DNA of 35,277 nucleotides, from NCBI GenBank assembly GCA_024640445.1, contig JAHEEZ010000001.1, positions 1-35,277 on the forward strand, written 5' to 3'. Under the pieces are notes generated by a model, which worked only from the letters and a program-made list of their open reading frames with translations, was not told where the DNA came from and searched no databases. This document shows positions 25,204-32,257 of the stretch, piece by piece. Source of the DNA: Acidobacteriota bacterium. Its GTDB lineage: Bacteria; Acidobacteriota; Blastocatellia; Pyrinomonadales; Pyrinomonadaceae. A program made the position numbers and the translations under genes. Each line of letters starts with the position of its first letter. The first letter of the stretch is position 1.

Positions 25204-26064
25204 ATGAAGACACTTTTTAAGCTGACTGTAGTTTGCATGATCGCCGTGGCAGTCCTTGCCGCCTGCCGAAGCCGTACCATTTCGCCTTCGGAAGTGGTGG
25301 CGGTCACGGGTCAGACGATCACGGATGACCCCGCGGCAGGGGTCTGGTGGGGGCTTCCATACCATCCCGCCAAGCTGATACTTCAGGATCTTGTCGAACC
25401 CCGGTTGATGGAGCCGTCCACACAGGAAGTCGAGGTTACCGCCATGACCGACGGGAAAACCGTCGCGTTCAGGCTTGAATGGATCGACGACTCGCAAGAT
25501 GACCTTCCGGGACCTCAGAAATTCATCGACGGGTGCGCGGTCCAGCTGCCGCAAAAGATGGAAACGAATGTGCCCGCCCCTCAGATGGGTGAAGATGCCA
25601 AGACAGTTGAGATCGCCTATTGGCGAGCCGACTGGCAGGCGATCGTCGACGGCCGGGTGGACGAGATCACAAGCCTCTATCCGAATGCGTCGGTAGACCA
25701 CTACCCGTTCCGAGCTGAATCGCTGAAGAAGGATCCCAAGGCCCAGGGTGAAATGGAGCAGAGATACGCACCGGCAAGGCGGCTCGGCAATTCCAGATCA
25801 GGACCGCGCAAACAGCCTGTGGAGGATATGCTCGCGGAAGGTCCGGGAACGCTGACGCGCACCAATGCCGTGTCACGGGGCCGGGGCGTCAAGACGCCGA
25901 AAGGCTGGGCGGTCGTTATCATCAGGCCTCTGCCCGAAGGCATCAGCGTGCAGAAGGGCACGAACATCGCGTTCGCTGTCTGGCAGGGCGCCCGCAGGGA
26001 GACCGGGGCGAGAAAGATGCGGACGGGATGGATACCCTTGATATTGAAGGAGCCGGGAAAATGA
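25204..26064 (+). CDS. Haem b gamma-like subunit, lipoprotein (ethylbenzene dehydrogenase-type)
   Basis: A 286-residue protein resembling the haem b-binding gamma subunits of ethylbenzene dehydrogenase, dimethylsulfide dehydrogenase and NxrC candidates. Recognisable stretches are WWGLPYHPAKLILQD, VTAMTDGKTVAFRLEW, PGPQKFIDGCAVQLP, VEIAYWRADWQ and the C-terminal GWAVVIIRPLP and FAVWQGAR strands. The signal ends in the lipobox LAAC (Cys21), so it is lipid-anchored, unlike the soluble gamma subunits of those relatives. It would give or take electrons from the Fe-S subunit and pass them to a c-type haem. GAGGGAG precedes the ATG. Its stop overlaps the chaperone start (ATGA). The axial haem ligands were not assigned. 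Confidence 0.87.
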   Translation: MKTLFKLTVVCMIAVAVLAACRSRTISPSEVVAVTGQTITDDPAAGVWWGLPYHPAKLILQDLVEPRLMEPSTQEVEVTAMTDGKTVAFRLEWIDDSQDDLPGPQKFIDGCAVQLPQKMETNVPAPQMGEDAKTVEIAYWRADWQAIVDGRVDEITSLYPNASVDHYPFRAESLKKDPKAQGEMEQRYAPARRLGNSRSGPRKQPVEDMLAEGPGTLTRTNAVSRGRGVKTPKGWAVVIIRPLPEGISVQKGTNIAFAVWQGARRETGARKMRTGWIPLILKEPGK

Positions 26065-26714
26065 AAGAAAAACCGAACATGGATGCAAGGCTTGCCGGCC
26101 TCTTGGTTGAGGCGGCGGAATGGCGGATGATCAGCCTGCTGTTCGATTGTCCCGTAGAGGAATGGTCGAAGGACGTCGCGGAACTCGCCGGCGAGATCCG
26201 CGACCCGAAGCTCCAAAAGGCCTCGAAACGGGCTCTCGAAGAAGCGACGGAAGGAACGTACCATTCCATTTTCGGGCCCGGCGGCCCGGCACCCGGCCGC
26301 GAGGTAAGCTACCGAACGTGGGTCCAGCCAGGCTATCTGATCTCGGAGATCACGGCGTTCTACAATGCTTTCTCCTTTACGCCCCGTACCCTTGAAACGC
26401 CGGATCACGTGTCGGTCGAGGCCGGCTTTATATCGTATCTGAAACTGAAGGAGGCTTTTGCACTTTCCTTCGCCGACTCCGAAAACGCAGGGATCACGGC
26501 GGCCGCGGCCCGGACCTTCACCGAATCGCATTTGGTGAAGATCGCCGAACCCCTCGCCAAGTCCCTGTCGGCCTCGGGCGTCGACTACCTGTCAATCGCA
26601 GCGGAGACCCTGCTTGAGCGCACCGGTCCCGATAAGGACAAGAAGGTCCGCGAGTTCCTGCCTGTCCTTTCGGATTCCGAAGACGAGATATTCGAATGCG
26701 GCATTACACCGTAG
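26061..26714 (+). CDS. TorD/NarJ-family molybdoenzyme chaperone
   Basis: A 217-residue, all-helical cytoplasmic chaperone of the TorD/DmsD/NarJ superfamily. It would bind the twin-arginine signal of the catalytic subunit and hold it until the molybdenum cofactor is inserted. The family's core can be seen in EEATEGTYHSIFGPGGPAPGREVSY and GYLISEITAFYNAF, followed by the DHVSVEAGFISYLKLKE segment (key residues DH, E and F). The start at 26061 overlaps the gamma subunit stop by four bases; an ATG at 26028 lies inside that gene and is less likely. It is the last gene of the operon, with a strong terminator 33 bases beyond. Confidence 0.9.
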   Translation: MKEKPNMDARLAGLLVEAAEWRMISLLFDCPVEEWSKDVAELAGEIRDPKLQKASKRALEEATEGTYHSIFGPGGPAPGREVSYRTWVQPGYLISEITAFYNAFSFTPRTLETPDHVSVEAGFISYLKLKEAFALSFADSENAGITAAAARTFTESHLVKIAEPLAKSLSASGVDYLSIAAETLLERTGPDKDKKVREFLPVLSDSEDEIFECGITP

Positions 26715-26746
26715 GCCATCTGCATCCCGGAAGCGCAGACTTTAAG

Positions 26747-26772
26747 GGCGGGCGCAAGGCCCGCCTTTTTTT
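26747..26772. terminator. Strong terminator at the end of the molybdoenzyme operon
   Basis: A perfect seven-pair stem, GGCGGGC (26747-26753) with GCCCGCC (26759-26765), loop GCAAG, followed by seven T (26766-26772). It lies between two convergent operons and is a clear + strand terminator; the - strand tail is A-poor, so it serves the opposite direction less well. Confidence 0.9.
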
Positions 26773-26774
26773 CT

Positions 26775-27623
26775 TCAATTTCCGGTTCCCCAGGCTCCCA
26801 GGTAGTAGCCGAGAACGACGGTTAGAACCAGCATCGCCCCATAAACGGTCTCCCTTATCCCGAGTTGTACCGCTTTCATTTTCGTCCGGCCTTTCGAAAG
26901 ACCTCTGACGGCACGCCAAAGCAGAAAAGCAAACATTGTCAGCGGCAGTAACGGGATCAGCCCATAGATTGCCAAAACGATACATGCACCTAACGCAAGC
27001 AGATGAAGAACGGCAGACGGCAACGACCGGAAATCTTTTCCCTTCTCCAGCCTGAGTCTTTGTCGGATATAGACAAACGACGGTATCGACCGTGCGGCGA
27101 ATATGCACCCCAGCGCCGCAGCCTCTGCAGGATGCCATCCCGCCGCCAGGGCTATCGCGGGCGCCGAGGCAGAAAGCGCTGCCGCGCCCGCAAGTTCGGG
27201 GACAAGCTCCCGGCTTCTCCGGGAAACATCGTTGAAGAGCTGAAAGGCGCCGAATGGCACCAGTGCGGAAACGGGCAGCAGATTGGCAGGATTGGTTGAA
27301 AGGAACGCGGCCAACAGACCGGCAGCGGCTACGGCGCACGCCACCGCGGCCAGGAGTCCCGCGACCCTTGTCTGCGGCAGGTTTCTTCCGGTCACAAGGT
27401 CTGAAATCAGAATGCGAAGCGGCTGTCTCAGAAGAAACGCGCCAATGACGGCAATGGCAATGTAAACACCTGCCGCCGAGGGCGCGACGGCAAGGGCCGC
27501 GACAACAGGTTCGAGAAGGATGCCCCAGGAACCGTGCTCATTCGGGAGCGCGATTCCCCTGATCCTCACCTTTCTTGATTTTCTACTTCCGTCCAAATCG
27601 CTCCGGCGAGGATTATAGACCAT
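26775..27623 (-). CDS. YwiC-like integral membrane protein
   Basis: A 282-residue polytopic protein with about seven or eight hydrophobic helices. The diagnostic YwiC motif PNEHGSWG sits at about 27-34, followed by QPLRILISDL. The family function is unknown, but in Bacillus subtilis ywiC lies in the nitrate respiration region near narK, fnr and narGHJI, so its position here beside a nitrate-type enzyme and a RIC gene is suggestive. It is the last gene of the - strand operon, 18 bp after RIC. The start at 27623 is an ATG without a clear ribosome binding site; a slightly later start is possible. Confidence 0.85.
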   Translation of the reverse strand: MVYNPRRSDLDGSRKSRKVRIRGIALPNEHGSWGILLEPVVAALAVAPSAAGVYIAIAVIGAFLLRQPLRILISDLVTGRNLPQTRVAGLLAAVACAVAAAGLLAAFLSTNPANLLPVSALVPFGAFQLFNDVSRRSRELVPELAGAAALSASAPAIALAAGWHPAEAAALGCIFAARSIPSFVYIRQRLRLEKGKDFRSLPSAVLHLLALGACIVLAIYGLIPLLPLTMFAFLLWRAVRGLSKGRTKMKAVQLGIRETVYGAMLVLTVVLGYYLGAWGTGN

Positions 27624-27641
27624 CGTCTGCCGGTCTGTCCT

Positions 27642-28379
27642 CTAGAACGGAAGCAGGGGATATACCATCCGTTCGAGCTCAAGCGCCTTCGGGAAGAGTA
27701 TGTTGTTTTCGAGATGTATGTGCTGATGAAGATCGCGCTCAAGCGCCTCGAGTCTCGCGAACAGCGCGGTGAAGCTCGGGCATGCCCAGTCCGGAAGATC
27801 GTAATCGGCGGTGACCGTCCTCATTCGTTTGAGAACTTCGCCCGCCCGGTCGTGCTCTGCCGACATCACCTGGATGGGTCCCCGTACCGACCCCAAAGGC
27901 GGATCGCCGGCCGAAGGTGAGTTTCCGCGGGACGCAAGTTCTCTCACATAAGGAAACAAGATGGCTTCCTCCTTTCTCATATGCGAGTCAAGGTCTGTAA
28001 AGAGCACACCTGTCAGATGCTTCAGGATCATCAGAGAGGGATGAGTCTCCCCATGTCTTTCCGCCACCTTCTCCATAAGCGGCGTAAGCTGAATCATCTC
28101 CGTCCGCGTGTAAGCGTGATGGGTCTCGAGAATATGGTCGACCAGATCCTCAAGTGAATACTCCGTGAATCGTTCAGCCGCTTCAAATGAGCTGTTATCG
28201 GAAAGCCTGTCCAACCGCTCCTCGATTTCTTCCGGTGTTACCCCGGCATCGCCGCAGGCCTCGGCGAAAGGCTTTCTCCCTCCGCAGCAGTAATCGATAT
28301 GATATTCCTCAAAAACCCTTGTGGAAAGCGGCATCTCAAGGGCTATTTCGCGAACTGTCTTGGTTTGTAATCCTTCCAT
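27642..28379 (-). CDS. ric: RIC iron-sulfur cluster repair di-iron protein (YtfE/ScdA/DnrN)
   Basis: A 245-residue cytoplasmic protein that repairs Fe-S clusters damaged by nitric oxide or oxidants. The N-terminal ScdA_N domain has the hallmark HIDYCCGG (27-34). The hemerythrin-like four-helix bundle supplies the di-iron ligands; candidate residues are His82, His87 or His88, His133, Glu137 or Glu138, His176, His220 or His222 and Glu224. The length equals the YtfE family. AAGGAG precedes the ATG by six bases. It is cotranscribed with the porin (35 bp gap) and YwiC gene. Its presence indicates that the cell meets reactive nitrogen species under the conditions when this operon is on. Confidence 0.95.
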   Translation of the reverse strand: MEGLQTKTVREIALEMPLSTRVFEEYHIDYCCGGRKPFAEACGDAGVTPEEIEERLDRLSDNSSFEAAERFTEYSLEDLVDHILETHHAYTRTEMIQLTPLMEKVAERHGETHPSLMILKHLTGVLFTDLDSHMRKEEAILFPYVRELASRGNSPSAGDPPLGSVRGPIQVMSAEHDRAGEVLKRMRTVTADYDLPDWACPSFTALFARLEALERDLHQHIHLENNILFPKALELERMVYPLLPF

Positions 28380-28414
28380 TGTGCTCCTTTGCGATATCCC
28401 GTCCGGGACAAATT

Positions 28415-29878
28415 CTAGAAACTATACGCCGCGCCGAGATTGATATGGCCCGCGTCGCGGTCGCCGGTAAGAAAATAGGTGGTGTGGAATCTCCGGAACT
28501 CGCCGCCTATTGAAAGTTGCGGTATCGGCTTGAAGATCACGACGAATGCGTAAGACAGATTTCTGGCTCGCCAGTTCCTTGGCGTAACGCTTAAGAGATC
28601 GTCGTTTTCAGGATCATCAATTCCCGCGGACCCGTATAATGACAGCCGGTCCCGGAGAACAGGGGGTGTAAAGGACACCTGCGCCCAACCGCCGCTCGTG
28701 CGAATCCCACGAACGGTTGCCGGCGGCGACAAACCGGCCTGGGAAACTCCGTAATCCGGGTTGTATCCCTGAAAGATCGCTCCCTGCAAGCCACCCAGAT
28801 TCCTGCCGAAGAACGCTTCGCCCGTGATTCCGATCCGTTTGGCAAGCGGGAAATTCCAATCGAGCGCCAACGCATAGGAGGGAATTCCTTCGGATCCGAC
28901 CTTGGCACGGCCAAGGTGGCCTGACACTGCGAGCGAGCCCGGTTTCCCGGTTCCAAACCAATTCTTTCCCGTATAGGCGAGACGGCTTTCGAATGAGGGA
29001 ACGCCGGACCTGGAAGCCGCGCCGGGCTGCAGCAGAAACGGTGAATCAGCACCAGATGGAAAGTCTCCCGAGGTCGGGGCGAGCACCGCTCCCTGAAAAA
29101 GGAACCGGCCACCCGAGAACTTTCGTTCGACCCTCACCTGGGGCAGCCGCGACCAAAGATTTCCGGAGGCGGCAAATTGAGGGATGGCGGCGGCGGCGAT
29201 CGAAGCTGGATTCAGGGGAGCAAACACAACCCAATCCTGTCCGACCGTAAGTGAGGTCTTTTCCCAATCAAATTTGAGCTTGGCGACCCTCAGGCGGACG
29301 ACCCCGAAATTCTCGCCGACGCCGACGGCAGGCAAACCACCGTAGAAATCCGCCTCGACCACTCCGGTCAACGACGAGTTGCCAATCCGGCCCCCTTCAA
29401 CACGAACGCCGAATCTGGTCTGCCGCAAACTGGCGCCTGAATTCGACTGATCCGAAGATGTCGCCCAAAGCGGTACGTCAGTATTGTTTGTTCCCGAAGT
29501 ATTGCCGAAAGCGTTGAAATAGACGGTGCCGTATGGGATCAGCTTGAGGTTGTTTCCGAGGCTGATTCCAATCTGCTGCGCAGCTTGCGCGGTGGATGTC
29601 TTTGAGCCGGCGTCAACCGCTCCATCTTTAGCACCACCCTTATCGCCGTTAGCGACTTCTTCAGCTTTAGCGGCTTCTTCAGCAGGTATAGCTTTCGAAT
29701 CTTTCGCTATCTCCGTTTTGAGTCTTTCAAGTTCCTCGCGGAGCGCAGACACCTGCCCCTCCATCACCTTCAACCGCTCAAGAAGTATCTGTTCGGTTGG
29801 AGAGGCAGGTGCTTGGGCTTCGATGCCGTATGAAAATGCGGCGGTCATCAGGATCACCGCGAAAAAGATTCTTCGCAT
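28415..29878 (-). CDS. DcaP-like outer-membrane porin
   Basis: A 487-residue outer-membrane beta-barrel. A signal peptide (MRRIFFAVILMTAAFSYG, ending near EAQA) is followed by a coiled coil (about 30-60, LLERLKVMEGQVSALREEL) that may trimerise, an Ala/Lys/Asp-rich linker, and a barrel of alternating strands (RQTRFGVRVEGG, LTGVVEADFYGG, FDWEKTSLTVGQDWVVF) ending in the aromatic C-terminus NLGAAYSF. The pattern is like DcaP or phosphate-selective porins. The start at 29878 has GAGGGAAAC upstream; an earlier frame opening at 29959 lacks a signal peptide. Placement with RIC and under an FNR-type site suggests an anion route, possibly nitrate or nitrite, but that is inference. Confidence 0.85.
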   Translation of the reverse strand: MRRIFFAVILMTAAFSYGIEAQAPASPTEQILLERLKVMEGQVSALREELERLKTEIAKDSKAIPAEEAAKAEEVANGDKGGAKDGAVDAGSKTSTAQAAQQIGISLGNNLKLIPYGTVYFNAFGNTSGTNNTDVPLWATSSDQSNSGASLRQTRFGVRVEGGRIGNSSLTGVVEADFYGGLPAVGVGENFGVVRLRVAKLKFDWEKTSLTVGQDWVVFAPLNPASIAAAAIPQFAASGNLWSRLPQVRVERKFSGGRFLFQGAVLAPTSGDFPSGADSPFLLQPGAASRSGVPSFESRLAYTGKNWFGTGKPGSLAVSGHLGRAKVGSEGIPSYALALDWNFPLAKRIGITGEAFFGRNLGGLQGAIFQGYNPDYGVSQAGLSPPATVRGIRTSGGWAQVSFTPPVLRDRLSLYGSAGIDDPENDDLLSVTPRNWRARNLSYAFVVIFKPIPQLSIGGEFRRFHTTYFLTGDRDAGHINLGAAYSF

Positions 29879-29903
29879 TGTTTCCCTCTTGGTTCCGACT
29901 GTT

Positions 29904-30266
29904 TCAAGCGCCCGGGAAATTCTCGAATCTGAGAACGGTATTGTGACCTTTGTCGTCACGTATCTCCAGGAAATCGTCCTCGCTCAACACGCCAAGTTCG
30001 AATCGCAACGATTTAGCGTTCGAGATCATATGGGTAAAAGGCCTTTCGTCCGGATCGGACTTTCCTCCGAATATTATCTCGACATCGGTTTTCCCGCTCT
30101 TGGTCTCGACAGTCACCGATTTAATGGGCAGCCCGTCTTCGATCCAAAAATCCTGCGTTCCCCTGTCTTCCTCAACAAAAACCGCCAGTCTTGTGGGACG
30201 ACCCCTGTTTCGTGCCAGAAACAGGTCAAGGAAACGCGACCATTCGTGTGTCGTCTTCGTTTCCAT
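29904..30266 (-). CDS. DUF5335-like small protein
   Basis: A 120-residue soluble protein. It resembles DUF5335 in having an N-terminal EWSRFLDLFLARNRG helix, central strands with an FTHMISNAKSLRFE segment and the C-terminal EIRDDKGHNTVLRFE. The function is unknown; the family often lies near stress and regulatory genes. There is no signal peptide or metal motif. The ATG at 30266 was chosen for its AAGGAG-type site (CTCCTTT on the + strand); the frame opens earlier at 30371 but would overlap the neighbouring gene. It sits 25 bp before the porin start in the same operon. Confidence 0.75.
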   Translation of the reverse strand: METKTTHEWSRFLDLFLARNRGRPTRLAVFVEEDRGTQDFWIEDGLPIKSVTVETKSGKTDVEIIFGGKSDPDERPFTHMISNAKSLRFELGVLSEDDFLEIRDDKGHNTVLRFENFPGA

Positions 30267-30324
30267 ATCGATTCTCCTTTGCGGCCAGGCAGTACCGGGC
30301 CGACTGATCAAACCGGCATAAGGA

Positions 30325-30663
30325 TCAATGGTGTCGACCCCTGAGAGTTCGTCTCCCAAGGTCCTTTTCAACCGTGATCTCTAACTTCCGGTCTTTGAAA
30401 TGCTGGATCGCTTCGATGCCGACGTCGCCCGACGTCGTCCAGCGTCTTACCGCTGGTTTCGGAACGGCGATCGTCAATAAGCCATCTTCGAGGCTCGCAC
30501 GAACCTCGTCCTCGTCCGAGCTCTCCAGCGCGAATCTGAGGCTTCCCGCCTCCCCGGGACCGAATTCAACCGTTTCTTCGATCCTTCCGAGGACTGCAAA
30601 ATCATTCAACTCGGCGCTTTCAAGCCGCAAACGCACGGCATTCTCGGTCAAACGCAGTTTCAT
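30325..30663 (-). CDS. DUF7009-like small beta-rich protein
   Basis: A 112-residue protein, first gene of the RIC/porin operon. It is mostly beta strands with the pattern MKLRLTENAVRLRL, a central LRFALESSDEDEVRASLEDGLLTIAVP (key words ALE, SLED and VP) and a C-terminal VGIEAIQHF-LEITVEKDLG. I associate this with the DUF7009 family, of unknown function, found in many bacteria near metabolic stress genes; the family name is from memory. There are no cysteines, metal ligands or signal peptide. GGGGAGG lies upstream of the ATG, and the class II FNR-type promoter is 36-83 bp further up. Confidence 0.7.
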   Translation of the reverse strand: MKLRLTENAVRLRLESAELNDFAVLGRIEETVEFGPGEAGSLRFALESSDEDEVRASLEDGLLTIAVPKPAVRRWTTSGDVGIEAIQHFKDRKLEITVEKDLGRRTLRGRHH

Positions 30664-30705
30664 TAAAGGCGTTCCTCCCCTTGATACAAAGATAGCTGCA
30701 TATCA

Positions 30706-30746
30706 ATGATAGGCGCGGAGGAAGGCCTTCAATATGATTTAAATCA
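30706..30746 (-). promoter_or_regulatory. Class II CRP/FNR promoter of the RIC/porin operon
   Basis: The palindrome TGATTTAAATCA (30735-30746) is a canonical TGAT-N4-ATCA box. On the - strand the -10 hexamer TATCAT (positions 30711 to 30706) has five of six consensus bases, and its centre is exactly 32 bp from the box centre, as at class II FNR promoters. The transcript would start near 30699, about 36 bases before the ATG at 30663. Confidence 0.75.
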
Positions 30747-30784
30747 CTTTTCGCGAAGTGTTTTGGAAGAGGGTGGAAGGGTAG

Positions 30785-31429
30785 CTAACGGACGAAATCT
30801 TCGAGAGGTCCAGCGCTGTCAATGAAGATCTTTCCGTGAACGATCCGCACAAGTTCCTTGTCGGCAAGCTTACGGATCGTGCGGATCGCGGTTTCTGTAG
30901 CGAGGCCCGCCATCTCGGCGATATCCTGGCGCCTTAGGGCTATTCTGACCGGCCAGCCCTGTCTTGAGCCCGATGCGAGCTTGAGGAGCACCTTACCGAC
31001 CCGAACTTCCGAAGACAGGGTGCTGTGGATCTGAACTGAGGATGTACGGTCCCTCAGCAGACCGCACATTTGGTCGAGAATCGCAGACTTGAACTCATCG
31101 GATTCATCCATCAATCGTCCAAACTCCCGTCTCGACAACAGAAGGAGTTCGGAAGCCTCCATTGCAACGGCAGTCGCCGGAAATCTCTTTCCATCGAGCG
31201 CCGGCGGTATCGCAAAGACCTCTCCCTCGGAAAATATCCCGATGATGACTTCTTTTCCGTCGGCGGGATAGCGAACCAGCTTGATCCGGCCTCTGGAAAC
31301 GATGGGGAGAAATTCAGCCTTCTCCCCCTCGGTAAAGACGCACTGGTCCTCGCCAAACGTTCGGACACTGCACGAACCCACGACCGTTGTTTTCAGTCCG
31401 GGACTTATGCTTTGTAAGAGTGAATTCAT
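30785..31429 (-). CDS. CRP/FNR family transcription regulator
   Basis: A 214-residue activator with a cyclic-nucleotide-binding-like beta-roll (about 15-110), a dimer helix (about 112-140) and a winged helix-turn-helix (165-205). The recognition helix GLATETAIRTIRKL keeps Glu179 and Arg183, the residues that contact TGA half-sites in CRP and FNR; the FNR Ser position is Ile. Its three cysteines (20, 30, 121) are not in the FNR cluster arrangement, so it is probably not an oxygen-sensing Fe-S FNR; a haem/NO-sensing DNR-like or other effector is possible. The start overlaps the TPR gene stop by four bases. It is the obvious candidate to bind the three TGA-N6-TCA sites in this window. Confidence 0.92.
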   Translation of the reverse strand: MNSLLQSISPGLKTTVVGSCSVRTFGEDQCVFTEGEKAEFLPIVSRGRIKLVRYPADGKEVIIGIFSEGEVFAIPPALDGKRFPATAVAMEASELLLLSRREFGRLMDESDEFKSAILDQMCGLLRDRTSSVQIHSTLSSEVRVGKVLLKLASGSRQGWPVRIALRRQDIAEMAGLATETAIRTIRKLADKELVRIVHGKIFIDSAGPLEDFVR

Positions 31430-32145
31430 TGAGCAACGCCAGGCGCGGCCTGTCCTGCCTTTCCGATCTCTTCCTTCAGCTTCGGAATCGCCTGGTTTCC
31501 GGGATCCGCCTGTTCAAGCCTCGCGAGCGTCGCGTTGGCATTCGGGACGTCGCCTTTCTTCGTGTATGCGACGACCAGGTTCTGGAGCGTCTGCGGATGC
31601 TTTGGATCGATCTCGAGAGACTTTGTGAAATCGGCGACCGCGCGATCATAGTCGGGCGGCTGGCGGAAAATGTATGTCAGGCCCATATCCGTTCGCACGC
31701 TGACGTCGTCCGGCTTCAGTTCAAGGGCTCTCGCGTACCACTTCTCCGCTTCCTCGAACTTGCTTGCGTCAAAGCTCGCGTTCCCGAGATTGACGATCAC
31801 GGGATAGTCGTCCGGCTTAACCTTGTTTGCCTGCGTGTAATACTTGATCGCGTTGTCGAACTGTTGTATCTGGTAATGGAGTTCGCCTGCCTTCACCTGA
31901 GCGTCGAAGTTGTTCGGGTCCTTGTCTGCGGCCTCAATGGCGGCCTGAACTTCCTGCATCGACGCGGCGGGCACTTGTCCCGGCTGGCCGGGAAACTGCG
32001 GATGATCCTGGGGCAATCCGAGCGGGTTAGCGGCGACCGCTCCGGGAGGAACGGCATTCTTGTTCAGATAGTTCGCTCCCATGAACCCGATTATAAGACC
32101 GGCCAGCAAACCAACGACTACAAATAGGACATTTTCTTTGTTCAT
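31426..32145 (-). CDS. Membrane-anchored TPR protein
   Basis: A 239-residue protein with one N-terminal transmembrane helix (about 6-25, VLFVVVGLLAGLIIGFMG), a Pro/Gln-rich linker and at least four TPR units (about 60-210; for example AGELHYQIQQFDNAIKYYTQA, whose key positions are G, Y, A and Y). It resembles CcmH/NrfG-type TPR scaffolds, which hold apocytochrome or enzyme partners, and its place next to ResB and cytochrome genes fits that, but the match is generic. GAAGAGA precedes the ATG. It is translationally coupled to the regulator gene downstream. Confidence 0.8.
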   Translation of the reverse strand: MNKENVLFVVVGLLAGLIIGFMGANYLNKNAVPPGAVAANPLGLPQDHPQFPGQPGQVPAASMQEVQAAIEAADKDPNNFDAQVKAGELHYQIQQFDNAIKYYTQANKVKPDDYPVIVNLGNASFDASKFEEAEKWYARALELKPDDVSVRTDMGLTYIFRQPPDYDRAVADFTKSLEIDPKHPQTLQNLVVAYTKKGDVPNANATLARLEQADPGNQAIPKLKEEIGKAGQAAPGVAQ

Positions 32146-32216
32146 TATCTCTTCGATCCAGTATTTTAAGGGCCCGCGGATCCCGCCGGCCGAATTCTTC
32201 TGATTTCAAAAACCCA

Positions 32217-32225
32217 ATTATATCA
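32217..32225 (-). promoter_or_regulatory. Extended -10 promoter of the TPR/regulator pair
   Basis: On the - strand the sequence TGATATAAT forms an extended -10 element (TGn followed by a perfect TATAAT) upstream of the TPR gene. Transcription would start near 32210, about 65 bases before the ATG. No good -35 is visible, as is normal for extended -10 promoters. Confidence 0.5.
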
Positions 32226-32227
32226 AA

Positions 32228-32255
32228 CGCGCCGGGCGTCTGCCTCCGCGGCGCG
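32228..32255 (-). terminator. Hairpin just after the resB stop, weak terminator
   Basis: CGCGCCG (32228-32234) pairs with CGGCGCG (32249-32255) around a 14-base loop, two bases beyond the resB stop on the - strand. Only a short TTTGATAT follows, so termination may be partial. It directly abuts the extended -10 promoter. Confidence 0.4.
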
Positions 32256-32257
32256 AA

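Noticed and set aside
30785..31429. Oxygen-sensing FNR
   Set aside because: The cysteines at 20, 30 and 121 do not match the FNR cluster pattern, so only DNA recognition is FNR-like.
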